A DNA stretch of 64,000 nucleotides, from positions 62,001 to 126,000 of the forward strand of contig NZ_JAQGNX010000086.1 in NCBI RefSeq assembly GCF_028293835.1, in the 5' to 3' direction. The position numbers were made by a program, and so were the translations under genes. The notes beneath the pieces are model-generated. The model ran no database searches and was not told the origin of the DNA. It worked only from the letters and a program-made list of their open reading frames with translations. This document shows positions 56,524 to 64,000 of this stretch, piece by piece (positions within the stretch are counted from its first letter, which is position 1; every line of letters starts with the position of its first letter). Origin of the DNA: Pseudomonas sp. (GTDB taxonomy: Bacteria > Pseudomonadota > Gammaproteobacteria > Pseudomonadales > Pseudomonadaceae).

Positions 56524-56560
56524 CGGCCCCGCCAATGAATATTGACGGGGCCGTTTTTTT
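56524..56560 (+). terminator. Rho-independent terminator of the second cco operon
   Basis: CGGCCCCG pairs with CGGGGCCG, extended by an inner CAAT/ATTG, followed by seven T. It may also stop transcripts of the convergent phosphoesterase gene. Confidence 0.9.
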
Positions 56561-56567
56561 AAGTGTT

Positions 56568-57611
56568 TTACTGCGTCTTCAGCGTTGCGATGGGACGGCG
56601 AGCGCGCCAGTCGTTATTTTCCACAACGCTGACCGTCAACCAGGCGTTGTCCTCAGACAGGGTGGCGATCAGATAGCCACCCCTGAACGCGGCGCTGCTC
56701 AAGTACACCGGGACTTTGCCAAAGGTACGAGACTCAGTCGTGTATTTTCCCAAGTGCGAGTGAAGATGACCCGCGAACACCGCCACCACACCATAGCGCT
56801 CGATCATCTCCCTGAATCGATGGATCATCCGACTGTCACCTTTCCATTCGTTAGCGCTCCACCGGTTCGGCTTGTGCATGTTCAAAATGATGATTTTGCC
56901 CTGCGCCCGTGCGGCTTGCAGGTCACGTTCAAGCCAGTCAAGCGCGTGGGTAATTTCATACTCGCGCTTGTTGAACAAGAACGGGTTACCGGCGGTGAAT
57001 TTGACCTCGTAAGTAGGCTCGTTATTTAACTGCACCCAATGTACGTTCCCCATAGTGCGCGAGTACGCCAGGCTTCCGTAGTAAGCCCTGCCAAATGTTG
57101 CATCCCTGGCGGCGAGGTCCATGCCGTCCACCTTGCCCCAGTAGCGATCGACAAAGTCGCTGACACTGCCGCCCGCACAGGCATTGAGCAGGCAATCGTT
57201 TACATTGTTGGCGTAATCATGATTGCCCAAACCGTAGTCATATTCGTCATTCAACAGTTTCGCCAGCGTCCCACTAACATAACTACGTTCGGAGGCATGC
57301 CCATAGGCGGTCATGTCGCCGTTGATCATCACCGGCACTGCTTTGCTGCCACCATGATGGTCGCGGAACTCCCGAATGCTGGTGTATTGCGCTTCAATGA
57401 AGGCAGCCGAACGAGTGTTCCTGTCCGACGCTGTTTCTTCGCCGCCGTCATGGGACTTATCGGTCCAGGGGTATTGAGGATCTGACGCAAACACCATGTG
57501 GGTGGGCGTGTCGTCGGCGTACGCCAGAGGCAAAAATGTGGCACATAACAGCAGCGCCATACAAGCGGAGCGCCTGGTAGTCGAAGGTGAGTTGCTTGTT
57601 GAGTTGTGCAT
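56568..57611 (-). CDS. secreted calcineurin-like metallophosphoesterase
   Basis: 347 residues. Signal peptide about 1-32 (S-A-C-M-A-L-L-L-C-A-T-F-L-P-L-A-Y-A-D-D). All motifs of the two-metal fold appear in order: D-P-Q (variant of DxH) in F-A-S-D-P-Q-Y-P-W, G-D in M-I-N-G-D-M-T, G-N-H-D in G-L-G-N-H-D-Y, His in L-N-M-H-K-P and G-H-L-H in F-A-G-H-L-H-S-H. Substrate unknown; secreted relatives hydrolyse phosphomono- or diesters. It lies on the opposite strand between two parts of the cco cluster. Confidence 0.87.
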   Translation of the reverse strand: MHNSTSNSPSTTRRSACMALLLCATFLPLAYADDTPTHMVFASDPQYPWTDKSHDGGEETASDRNTRSAAFIEAQYTSIREFRDHHGGSKAVPVMINGDMTAYGHASERSYVSGTLAKLLNDEYDYGLGNHDYANNVNDCLLNACAGGSVSDFVDRYWGKVDGMDLAARDATFGRAYYGSLAYSRTMGNVHWVQLNNEPTYEVKFTAGNPFLFNKREYEITHALDWLERDLQAARAQGKIIILNMHKPNRWSANEWKGDSRMIHRFREMIERYGVVAVFAGHLHSHLGKYTTESRTFGKVPVYLSSAAFRGGYLIATLSEDNAWLTVSVVENNDWRARRPIATLKTQ

Positions 57612-58096
57612 GGAAATCCTTTTCCTTTATTGCCCGAAAGTACGTTAAAAATGGCGTCATCCATTGACCCCGAAACAGTAAACCCAAGGCCGGCGACGCC
57701 GTCCAGCGACCTGATGGGTTCTTGATACTTTCATCCAGATCATACGGCCCAAGGGTGATTCTCTCGCACGTGAACGGCCAGTGGACCACCAACACCGGTG
57801 CCGCATGTGGCGGTTTGAGGGCGCCTTAGCAAGCGTGATGGCGAACATGCGATATCAGACACAACAGCGCGAAACCGTGCGTACCTAAACCAACAGTTCC
57901 ACCAAAACTGCCCATAATTCTTACATTCATTGATACAGGTCACCTACATGCACGTTCACATTCGCCCAACGCGGCCAAAGGTCGCACACTTGAGCTAGAG
58001 TCAAAGGCGTATCATTGGCGCCTTGGCGACACTTCTTTTTGACCCCGGCTGGCATGTACTGGCCGAGGCATTTTTCCACTGCCGTGGGACGCATTA
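57612..58096. other. gap between the phosphoesterase and ccoG
   Basis: 485 bases. No supported gene; frames here lack ribosome sites or family signal. TTGAGCTAGAGTCAA at 57990-58004 resembles an Anr box but has one base too many between half-sites. The ccoG promoter should lie in the right half; I cannot define it. Confidence 0.4.
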
Positions 58097-59509
58097 ATGA
58101 GCAATCAGATTCCGGTTCACAACGTTACGCCGCCTAAAAACGACAACAACACGGTCGATCTCTACGCTTCACGAGAAAAAATTTATACCCGCGCTTTCAC
58201 CGGCCTGTTTCGTAACTTGCGGATGGCGGGCGGCGCCGGTTTGTTTCTGCTGTATTTCGGCACGGTCTGGCTCAATTGGGGCGGTCACCAGGCCGTCTGG
58301 TGGAACCTGCCAGAGCGCAAGTTCTACATCTTCGGCGCTACTTTCTGGCCACAGGATTTCATCCTGCTGTCTGGAATTTTGATCGTCAGTGCCTTTGGCC
58401 TGTTCTTCATTACTGTGTTCGCCGGGCGTATCTGGTGCGGCTATACCTGCCCGCAAAGCGTCTGGACCTGGATTTTCATGTGGTGCGAAAAAATCACCGA
58501 AGGTGATCGCAACCAACGTATCAAACTCGATAAAGCGCCGATGTCGGCCAACAAGTTTCTGCGCAAACTCAGTAAACACAGCCTGTGGCTGGTCATTGGG
58601 TTTGTCACCGGCCTGACTTTTGTCGGCTACTTCGCCCCCATCCGCGAACTGACACTCGAGTTTTTCACCGGACAGGCGGACGGCTGGTCGTATTTCTGGG
58701 TCGGCTTCTTCACCCTGGCCACTTACGGCAACGCCGGTTGGTTGCGCGAGCAAGTGTGTATCTACATGTGCCCGTATGCGCGCTTCCAAAGCGTGATGTT
58801 CGACAAAGACACACTGATCGTGTCCTATGACCCGCGCCGCGGTGAAAAGCGTGGCCCACGCAAGAAAGACATCGACTATAAGGCGCAAGGCCTGGGCGAT
58901 TGCATCGATTGCACAATGTGCGTACAAGTTTGCCCGACCGGGATCGATATCCGTGACGGGCTGCAAGTTGAATGCATCGGCTGTGCGGCATGTATCGATG
59001 CCTGCGACACGATCATGGACAAGATGGACTACCCACGCGGGTTGATCAGCTACACCACCGAGCACAACCTGTCGGGGCAAAGGACCAACAAGCTGCGCCC
59101 GCGCCTGATCGGTTATGCACTGGTGCTGCTGGTGATGATCGGTCTGTTGGCCAGCGCATTCTTCATGCGCTCGCTGGTGGGTTTCGACGTCAGCAAAGAC
59201 CGCGTGCTCTACCGGGAAAACGCTGAAGGACGGATTGAAAATGTCTACAGCCTGAAAGTGATGAACAAGGATCAGGTCGATCACACCTACGTGCTCGACG
59301 CCACCGGCCTGCCTGACTTGAAACTTCAAGGTCGGCGTGAATTCAAGGTGCCTGCCGGTGAGATTTTCACCATGCCGTTCGAGCTGTCGAGCGCGCCGGA
59401 GCAACTGCCGTCGAGCACCAACGAGGTGACATTCATCCTTAAGGACGCCGATAACAATGGCAGCCAGGTTCAAGCCAAGAGCCGCTTCATCGGCCCACAC
59501 ATTCGATAA
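58097..59509 (+). CDS. ccoG: cbb3 maturation iron-sulfur protein CcoG
   Basis: 470 residues. About five membrane helices, the first part carrying W-C-G-Y-T-C-P-Q-S-V-W-T-W, then two [4Fe-4S] clusters (C-I-D-C-T-M-C-V-Q-V-C-P and C-I-G-C-A-A-C-I-D-A-C-D) and a C-terminal Ig-like domain (about 350-470). CcoG reduces copper(II) for cbb3 assembly. First gene of ccoGHIS; ccoH follows 12 bases later. Confidence 0.96.
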   Translation: MSNQIPVHNVTPPKNDNNTVDLYASREKIYTRAFTGLFRNLRMAGGAGLFLLYFGTVWLNWGGHQAVWWNLPERKFYIFGATFWPQDFILLSGILIVSAFGLFFITVFAGRIWCGYTCPQSVWTWIFMWCEKITEGDRNQRIKLDKAPMSANKFLRKLSKHSLWLVIGFVTGLTFVGYFAPIRELTLEFFTGQADGWSYFWVGFFTLATYGNAGWLREQVCIYMCPYARFQSVMFDKDTLIVSYDPRRGEKRGPRKKDIDYKAQGLGDCIDCTMCVQVCPTGIDIRDGLQVECIGCAACIDACDTIMDKMDYPRGLISYTTEHNLSGQRTNKLRPRLIGYALVLLVMIGLLASAFFMRSLVGFDVSKDRVLYRENAEGRIENVYSLKVMNKDQVDHTYVLDATGLPDLKLQGRREFKVPAGEIFTMPFELSSAPEQLPSSTNEVTFILKDADNNGSQVQAKSRFIGPHIR

Positions 59510-59521
59510 GAGACAACTGTC

Positions 59522-60061
59522 ATGCCCGTAGCAACTGCCTCTAGCCCCTGGTACAAGCACATTTGGCCATGGATCATTATCGGCATCCTCGCGTTCTCCA
59601 CGACCCTGACGTTGGCGATGGTCACCATCGCGGTGAAAAATCCGGACAACCTGGTCAACGACAACTATTACGAAGCCGGCAAAGGCATCAACCGTTCGCT
59701 GGACCGCGAACTGTTGGCGCAAACCCTGAAAATGCACGCCTCTGTACACCTCGATGAGTTGACCGGCGAAGCCGACGTGCGATTGGTCGGCGATAGCCAA
59801 CCCGAAACCCTGGAGCTCAACCTGATCTCCCCTACCCAACCGGAGAAAGACCGCAAGGTCGCGCTGACTCGCAGCGCCTCGGAGCCGGGGCGTTATATTG
59901 GTCAATTGGCCGACAAGGTCGAAGGGCGGCGTTTTGTAGAGGTGCTTGGCGAGGACAAGGGTCAAACCTGGCGTCTGTTCGAGGAAGAACAAATCAGCCA
60001 TGACAAAGACCTGACCCTGGGCGACGAGCCGCTGCAAGGTGCGGAAGATTTGAAAAACTGA
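59522..60061 (+). CDS. ccoH: cbb3 assembly protein CcoH (FixH)
   Basis: 179 residues. One N-terminal membrane helix (about 15-38, P-W-I-I-I-G-I-L-A-F-S-T-T-L-T-L-A), then the FixH pattern N-P-D-N-L-V-N-D-N-Y-Y-E-A-G-K-G-I-N. The rest is periplasmic. It binds CcoN intermediates and is needed for oxidase assembly and stability. Located between ccoG and ccoI as usual. Confidence 0.93.
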   Translation: MPVATASSPWYKHIWPWIIIGILAFSTTLTLAMVTIAVKNPDNLVNDNYYEAGKGINRSLDRELLAQTLKMHASVHLDELTGEADVRLVGDSQPETLELNLISPTQPEKDRKVALTRSASEPGRYIGQLADKVEGRRFVEVLGEDKGQTWRLFEEEQISHDKDLTLGDEPLQGAEDLKN

Positions 60062-60064
60062 TCC

Positions 60065-62515
60065 ATGTCCATTCCAACCCCCTGCTACCACTGTGCACTG
60101 CCGATTCCTACCGGCAGACGCTTTACCGCCGATGTACTGGGTGAAACTCGCGAATTCTGCTGTCCGGGCTGTCAAGCAGTGGCCGAGGCGATTGTCGCGG
60201 GCGGTCTGGAAAGCTATTACCAGCATCGCAGCGAAGCATCGTCCAATCCCGCCGAACTGCCGGTGCAGTTGGTCGATGAACTGGCGTTGTATGACCGGCC
60301 CGATGTTCAAGCGCCATTTGTGCGCCATGACGGCGAACTCGCCGAAGCAACGCTACTTATGGAAGGCATCAGCTGCGCCGCTTGTGGCTGGTTGATCGAG
60401 CGCCATTTACACAGCCTGCCCGCCGTCGCCGAAGCCCGTTTGAATTTGTCTAACCACCGCCTGCTCGTGCGCTGGACAGACAGCGAGATGGCGTTGAGTC
60501 AGGTACTTAGCGAATTGCGCACCATCGGTTACGCCGCGCACCCTTATCAGTCAGACCGCGCGGCCAAACAACTGGCCAGCGAAAATCGCCTGGCCTTGCG
60601 TCAGCTCGGGGTGGCGGGTTTGCTGTGGTTCCAGGCAATGATGGCGACCATGGCCACGTGGCCGGAATTCAACATGGACCTTAGCCCGCAGATGCACACC
60701 ATTCTGCGCTGGGTTGCGATGTTCCTCACCACGCCCATCGTTTTCTACAGCTGCACCCCGTTCTTTCGTGGCGCCCTTCGTGATCTACGCACCCGACACC
60801 TGACCATGGACGTCTCCGTCTCGCTGGCCATTGGCAGTGCCTACGTTGCCGGCATCTGGACAGCGATCACCGGGGTCGGCGAATTGTATTTCGATGCGGT
60901 GGGCATGTTTGCCCTGTTTCTGCTGGCGGGTCGTTACTTGGAGCGACGCGCCCGGGAACGCACGGCGGCAGCCACTGCACAGCTGGTCAATGTGTTGCCG
61001 GCGTCCTGTCTGCGGCTCGGCAGCGACGGTCATAGCGAACGTATCCTGCTCACGGAATTGCGTCTCAACGATAAGGTATTGGTCTATCCCGGTGCGGTAT
61101 TACCGGCCGATGGCAAAATTCTCGAAGGCATTTCCAGCGTCGACGAGTCGCTGCTGACCGGTGAATATTTACCCCAGCCGCGGAGTGTTGGTGACTCGGT
61201 AACGGCGGGCACGTTGAATGTCGAGGGCGCGCTGACGGTGCAGGTTTTGGCGCTGGGCCACGACACACGACTGTCTGCCATCGTTCGCTTGCTCGAGCGC
61301 GCCCAAGCGGAAAAACCGCGTCTGGCAGAAATCGCTGACCGCGCTGCCCAATGGTTTCTGTTGTTATCGCTGATGTCGGCGGTGGTGATTGGGCTGGTCT
61401 GGTGGCAGCTCGACGCTTCACGAGCGTTCTGGATTGTCTTGGCCATGCTGGTCGCAACTTGTCCGTGCGCGCTGTCACTGGCGACGCCCACGGCACTGAC
61501 GGCGGCCACCGGTTCATTGCACAAGCTGGGGCTGCTGTTGACTCGCGGGCATGTGCTGGAAGGCTTGAATCAAATCGATACGGTGATTTTTGATAAAACG
61601 GGGACCCTTACCGAGGGTCGATTGGCAGTGCGCACGATCTTGCCCCTTGGTCGAATAGACGCCGACGCTTGCCTGGGCTTGGCGGCAGCACTGGAAAACC
61701 GTTCGGAGCACCCGATAGCTCGGGCTTTCGGTCGTGCTCCGGTCGCCGCTGACGACGTGCATAGCACGCCGGGTCTGGGTTTGGAGGGCGTCGTCGGCGA
61801 ACGTCGCTTGCGCATTGGCCAGCCAGCTTTTGTCTGCGAACTCAGCGGGTGCAGCGTTCCGCCAATCCCCGACGACTCTGGCCAATGGCTGTTGCTCGGC
61901 GATACTCAGGGTGCCCTGGGCTGGTTCGTACTGGACGACCGCCTGCGTGCCGATGCCCCCGCACTGCTGGAGGCCTGCCGGGCTCGTGGCTGGAAAACCT
62001 TGCTGCTGTCCGGCGACAGCTCGCCGATGGTGGCCAGCGTTGCCGCCGAACTGGGAATCGACGAAGCACACGGCGGCCTGCGCCCGGACGACAAACTCAA
62101 ACTACTGCAAGAACTGCATCGACAAGGTCGCAAAGTATTGATGCTCGGCGACGGGGTCAACGATGTGCCGGTGCTCGCCGCCGCCGACATCAGCGTGGCC
62201 ATGGGCTCGGCCACCGACCTGGCTAAAACCAGCGCCGACGCCGTGTTGCTGTCCAACCGCTTGCAGGTACTGGTCCAGGCGATCAATCTGGCGCGGCGCA
62301 CGCGCAGGGTAATCATCGAGAACCTGCTGTGGGCCACTCTGTACAATGGGCTCATGTTGCCGTTTGCCGCCATGGGCTGGATTACCCCCATCTGGGCGGC
62401 GATCGGCATGTCCCTCAGCTCGTTGACGGTGGTCCTGAACGCCTTGCGCCTGACCCGAGTGAAGGGTATGCAAGATCAGACCACGTCATTTCACACCCGC
62501 CCGTTGCCGACATGA
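60065..62515 (+). CDS. ccoI: copper-exporting P1B ATPase for cbb3 assembly
   Basis: 816 residues. N-terminal Cys-rich segment (C-Y-H-C ... C-C-P-G-C), HMA domain with G-I-S-C-A-A-C-G-W, eight membrane helices, phosphatase motif T-G-E in L-L-T-G-E-Y, ion-site C-P-C in A-T-C-P-C-A-L-S-L, phosphorylation D-K-T-G-T near residue 510 and G-D-G-V-N-D-V-P. It delivers copper toward the CuB site of CcoN. It lies 3 bases after ccoH and is followed by ccoS. Confidence 0.96.
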   Translation: MSIPTPCYHCALPIPTGRRFTADVLGETREFCCPGCQAVAEAIVAGGLESYYQHRSEASSNPAELPVQLVDELALYDRPDVQAPFVRHDGELAEATLLMEGISCAACGWLIERHLHSLPAVAEARLNLSNHRLLVRWTDSEMALSQVLSELRTIGYAAHPYQSDRAAKQLASENRLALRQLGVAGLLWFQAMMATMATWPEFNMDLSPQMHTILRWVAMFLTTPIVFYSCTPFFRGALRDLRTRHLTMDVSVSLAIGSAYVAGIWTAITGVGELYFDAVGMFALFLLAGRYLERRARERTAAATAQLVNVLPASCLRLGSDGHSERILLTELRLNDKVLVYPGAVLPADGKILEGISSVDESLLTGEYLPQPRSVGDSVTAGTLNVEGALTVQVLALGHDTRLSAIVRLLERAQAEKPRLAEIADRAAQWFLLLSLMSAVVIGLVWWQLDASRAFWIVLAMLVATCPCALSLATPTALTAATGSLHKLGLLLTRGHVLEGLNQIDTVIFDKTGTLTEGRLAVRTILPLGRIDADACLGLAAALENRSEHPIARAFGRAPVAADDVHSTPGLGLEGVVGERRLRIGQPAFVCELSGCSVPPIPDDSGQWLLLGDTQGALGWFVLDDRLRADAPALLEACRARGWKTLLLSGDSSPMVASVAAELGIDEAHGGLRPDDKLKLLQELHRQGRKVLMLGDGVNDVPVLAAADISVAMGSATDLAKTSADAVLLSNRLQVLVQAINLARRTRRVIIENLLWATLYNGLMLPFAAMGWITPIWAAIGMSLSSLTVVLNALRLTRVKGMQDQTTSFHTRPLPT

Positions 62516-62540
62516 GTCGACAACCGGCTTCGGAGGCTTC

Positions 62541-62786
62541 ATGCCGGCTCTCTATGTGATGATTCCTGCGGCGCTGCTGATCGTCGCGGTCGCCATTTAC
62601 ATTTTTTTCTGGGCGGTAGACAGCGGCCAGTACGACGACCTCGATGGCCCGGCGCACAGCGTGTTGTTCGACGATCAGGACCCTCAGCACTTGGCCGCCA
62701 TGGAGCAAGCCTCGGGTCACAAACCTGAAGCCCATAAACCCCAACCTGACGCCGAAGCCAACGTCGAGAAACCTCCCCATGCTTGA
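62541..62786 (+). CDS. ccoS: cbb3 assembly protein CcoS
   Basis: 81 residues. Family start M-P-A-L-Y-V-M-I-P-A, one membrane helix (about 5-24), then W-A-V-D-S-G-Q-Y-D-D-L-D-G-P-A that defines CcoS. The tail after residue 45 is polar and low in order and makes this copy longer than many. CGGAGG precedes the ATG. The last 8 bases overlap the next gene. Confidence 0.93.
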   Translation: MPALYVMIPAALLIVAVAIYIFFWAVDSGQYDDLDGPAHSVLFDDQDPQHLAAMEQASGHKPEAHKPQPDAEANVEKPPHA

Positions 62787-63462
62787 ACTGGCGCCCCTGC
62801 TGGTGTCGGCGCTGATCCTCGGCTTGCTTGGCGGCGGGCATTGCCTGGGTATGTGTGGCGGCCTGATGGGCGCGCTGACCCTGGCAATCCCCAAGGAACA
62901 GCGCAGCCGCCGCTTTCGCCTGTTACTGGCCTATAACCTGGGGCGAATTCTCAGCTACGCCACCGCCGGTTTGTTGATCGGTCTCGCAGGCTGGGCCGTG
63001 GCCAGCAGCCCTGCCGCCATGGCGCTGCGCGTGATTGCGGCGTTACTGCTAATCGCCATGGGCTTGTACCTGGCGGGTTGGTGGAGTGGCCTGACGCGTA
63101 TCGAGAGCCTCGGTCGCGGCCTGTGGCGTTATATACAGCCCGTTGCCAGCCGTTTGCTGCCGGTATCGAGCCTGCCTCGGGCATTGCTGCTGGGCGCGCT
63201 CTGGGGCTGGTTGCCCTGCGGCCTGGTCTACAGCACCCTGCTGTGGTCGGCCAGCCAAGGTAATGCGGTTGACAGCGCGTTGCTGATGCTGGCTTTTGGC
63301 CTTGGCACTTGGCCGGTACTGCTCGCCACCGGGCTGGCAGCGGAACGCACCACAGCGATTCTGCGCAAACGCGGCGTGCGCATGGCAGGCGGCGTGCTGG
63401 TCATCCTGTTTGGCCTGTGGACTCTGCCGGGACCACACCAACATTGGCTTATGGGTCATTAG
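62779..63462 (+). CDS. SafE-family membrane protein (sulfite exporter TauE/SafE; CcoA-like CycZ group)
   Basis: 227 residues from ATG 62779, overlapping ccoS by 8 bases; the frame opens further inside ccoS without support. Six membrane helices. The first has G-G-H-C-L-G-M-C-G-G-L, the conserved Cys-Met segment of the family often found beside ccoS; related proteins (HupE/DsbD/CycZ-like) handle copper or heme proteins. The name sulfite exporter comes from distant homologues; a role in cbb3 maturation is suggested by context only. Confidence 0.88.
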   Translation: MLELAPLLVSALILGLLGGGHCLGMCGGLMGALTLAIPKEQRSRRFRLLLAYNLGRILSYATAGLLIGLAGWAVASSPAAMALRVIAALLLIAMGLYLAGWWSGLTRIESLGRGLWRYIQPVASRLLPVSSLPRALLLGALWGWLPCGLVYSTLLWSASQGNAVDSALLMLAFGLGTWPVLLATGLAAERTTAILRKRGVRMAGGVLVILFGLWTLPGPHQHWLMGH

Positions 63463-63479
63463 CTCGGTTCTGCATAGGC

Positions 63480-63523
63480 CTGCGGGAGGTCGCCCGTCGT
63501 CCAGACGCCGCGCTGTCGCGCAG
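63480..63523 (+). repeat. dispersed repeat, copy 3
   Basis: 44 bases related to the copies at 14916 and 31332, best conserved in the right half (GACGCCGCGCTGTCGCGCAG). It starts 17 bases after the SafE-family gene. Confidence 0.6.
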
Positions 63524-63532
63524 CAAACACTA

Positions 63533-63567
63533 TGAACTGCGCCCCAAAAGTTGGACACCTTCCAACA
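63533..63567. mobile_element. possible remnant end of an IS3-family element
   Basis: TGAACTGCGCCCCAAAAGTT followed by GGACACC resembles the terminal inverted repeats of IS150-group IS3 elements (TG...CCCC..AAAGTTGGACA). No transposase or second end is present, so at most a solitary remnant. Confidence 0.35.
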
Positions 63568-63601
63568 ACTTGGCTCCTAAAGAGATCTAGCACACGGCTG
63601 T

Positions 63602-63615
63602 TTGATGTATATCAA
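63602..63615 (+). promoter_or_regulatory. Anr box upstream of hemN
   Basis: TTGATGTATATCAA is a perfect match to the Anr/FNR consensus and a palindrome, centred 70 bases before the hemN ATG. This is the typical activation distance for a leader of about 30 bases. Confidence 0.9.
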
Positions 63616-63678
63616 CATCGATAAAAGCACTCATCCCTAGACTTGCAGCCACTGTCAGCCTCTCTGGGGAATGTCCGC

Positions 63679-64000
63679 ATGCTCGATGCCATCCATTGGG
63701 ATTCCGATCTGATCCGCCGCTACGATCTGGCGGGACCGCGTTATACCTCCTACCCCACCGCCGTACAATTTCAGACGAAGGTCGGCGCCTTCGATTTGTT
63801 GCACGCCCTGCGCGACAGCCGAAAAGCGTTACGTCCGTTGTCGGTTTACGTGCACGTGCCGTTCTGCGCAAACATTTGCTATTACTGTGGCTGCAACAAG
63901 GTCATTACCAAAGATCGGGGGCGGGCACAGCCCTACTTGCAGAATCTGCAGCGCGAGATCCAGGCGATCGCTTGCCATCTCGACCCACGGCAGCGTGTAG
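63679..64000 (+). CDS. hemN: oxygen-independent coproporphyrinogen III oxidase, 5' part (3' end outside window)
   Basis: 107 codons from ATG 63679 (GGGGA upstream), running off the window. The radical-SAM cluster site reads P-F-C-A-N-I-C-Y-Y-C-G-C-N, and the N-terminus W-D-S-D-L-I-R-R-Y-D-L-A-G-P-R-Y-T-S-Y-P-T-A is the family signature. It makes protoporphyrinogen IX precursors without oxygen, so heme synthesis, including the hemes of cbb3, can continue at low oxygen. A perfect Anr box precedes it. Confidence 0.95.
   Translation, partial: MLDAIHWDSDLIRRYDLAGPRYTSYPTAVQFQTKVGAFDLLHALRDSRKALRPLSVYVHVPFCANICYYCGCNKVITKDRGRAQPYLQNLQREIQAIACHLDPRQRV

Noticed and set aside
57990..58004. TTGAGCTAGAGTCAA as an Anr box for ccoG
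   Set aside because: The half-sites TTGA and TCAA are 7 bases apart; Anr/FNR sites need 6.
58169..60328. A 719-codon open frame on the minus strand
   Set aside because: It lies fully antisense to ccoG and ccoH, which are certain. It arises from GC-rich codon bias, and has no family signal or ribosome site.

Overview
The window is a chromosomal segment of a Pseudomonas, most likely of the P. fluorescens lineage. This rests on the gene order acnA, aer, two cbb3 oxidase operons, ccoGHIS, hemN; on Pseudomonas-type small genes (PA1571 family, DUF2897); on many REP-like palindromes built around GTAGGAGC and its complement; and on GC-rich Pseudomonas codon use. I saw no tRNA, rRNA, CRISPR array, prophage or intact transposon.

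Layout. Bases 1-1310 hold the 3' part of an M29-peptidase-like gene facing a LuxR solo regulator. Bases 1517-5690 are one minus-strand block: methionine salvage (mtnC, mtnD, mtnB), an MFS transporter and aroC. Bases 5844-14736 are a mixed housekeeping stretch: an alpha/beta hydrolase, a GNAT-like membrane protein, prmB, an isochorismatase-fold protein whose nucleophile position is Ser, smrA, a 41-residue His-rich lipoprotein, folE, a glutaredoxin, an LprI-like protein, a GST and benE. Bases 14737-31700 hold a chemoreceptor, LD-carboxypeptidase, a class V aminotransferase, an MscS channel with a cyclic-nucleotide domain, an SDR, curA, pyrF, DUF2897, a periplasmic solute-binding protein, an exonuclease, ppnP, an ABC exporter, a PA1571 protein, pdxB, a MATE pump and tusA. 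Bases 31762-39449 hold rlmM, acnA, an RclR-like regulator convergent with rclC, and the aerotaxis receptor aer.

Bases 39500-48975 are an accessory island between aer and the cbb3 block. Four plus-strand genes are built from one recurring module of about 100 residues (marked by G-D-x-I-x-L-x-W-G and a V-x-Y-x-V strand), with an autotransporter on the opposite strand. None of the four repeat proteins has a visible signal peptide. The largest ends in a Big_2-like and a lectin-like region. This is the best candidate for an undescribed system.

Bases 48985-64000 are the microaerobic respiration block: a small hydrolase, ccoNOP without ccoQ preceded by an Anr box, ccoNOQP, a secreted metallophosphoesterase, ccoG, ccoH, ccoI, ccoS, a SafE-family membrane protein and the start of hemN behind a perfect Anr box. 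These genes build, load with copper and mature two cbb3 oxidases. Aer and hemN belong to the same low-oxygen lifestyle. Three families of short dispersed repeats sit at gene ends and in places supply the stop codon of the neighbouring gene.
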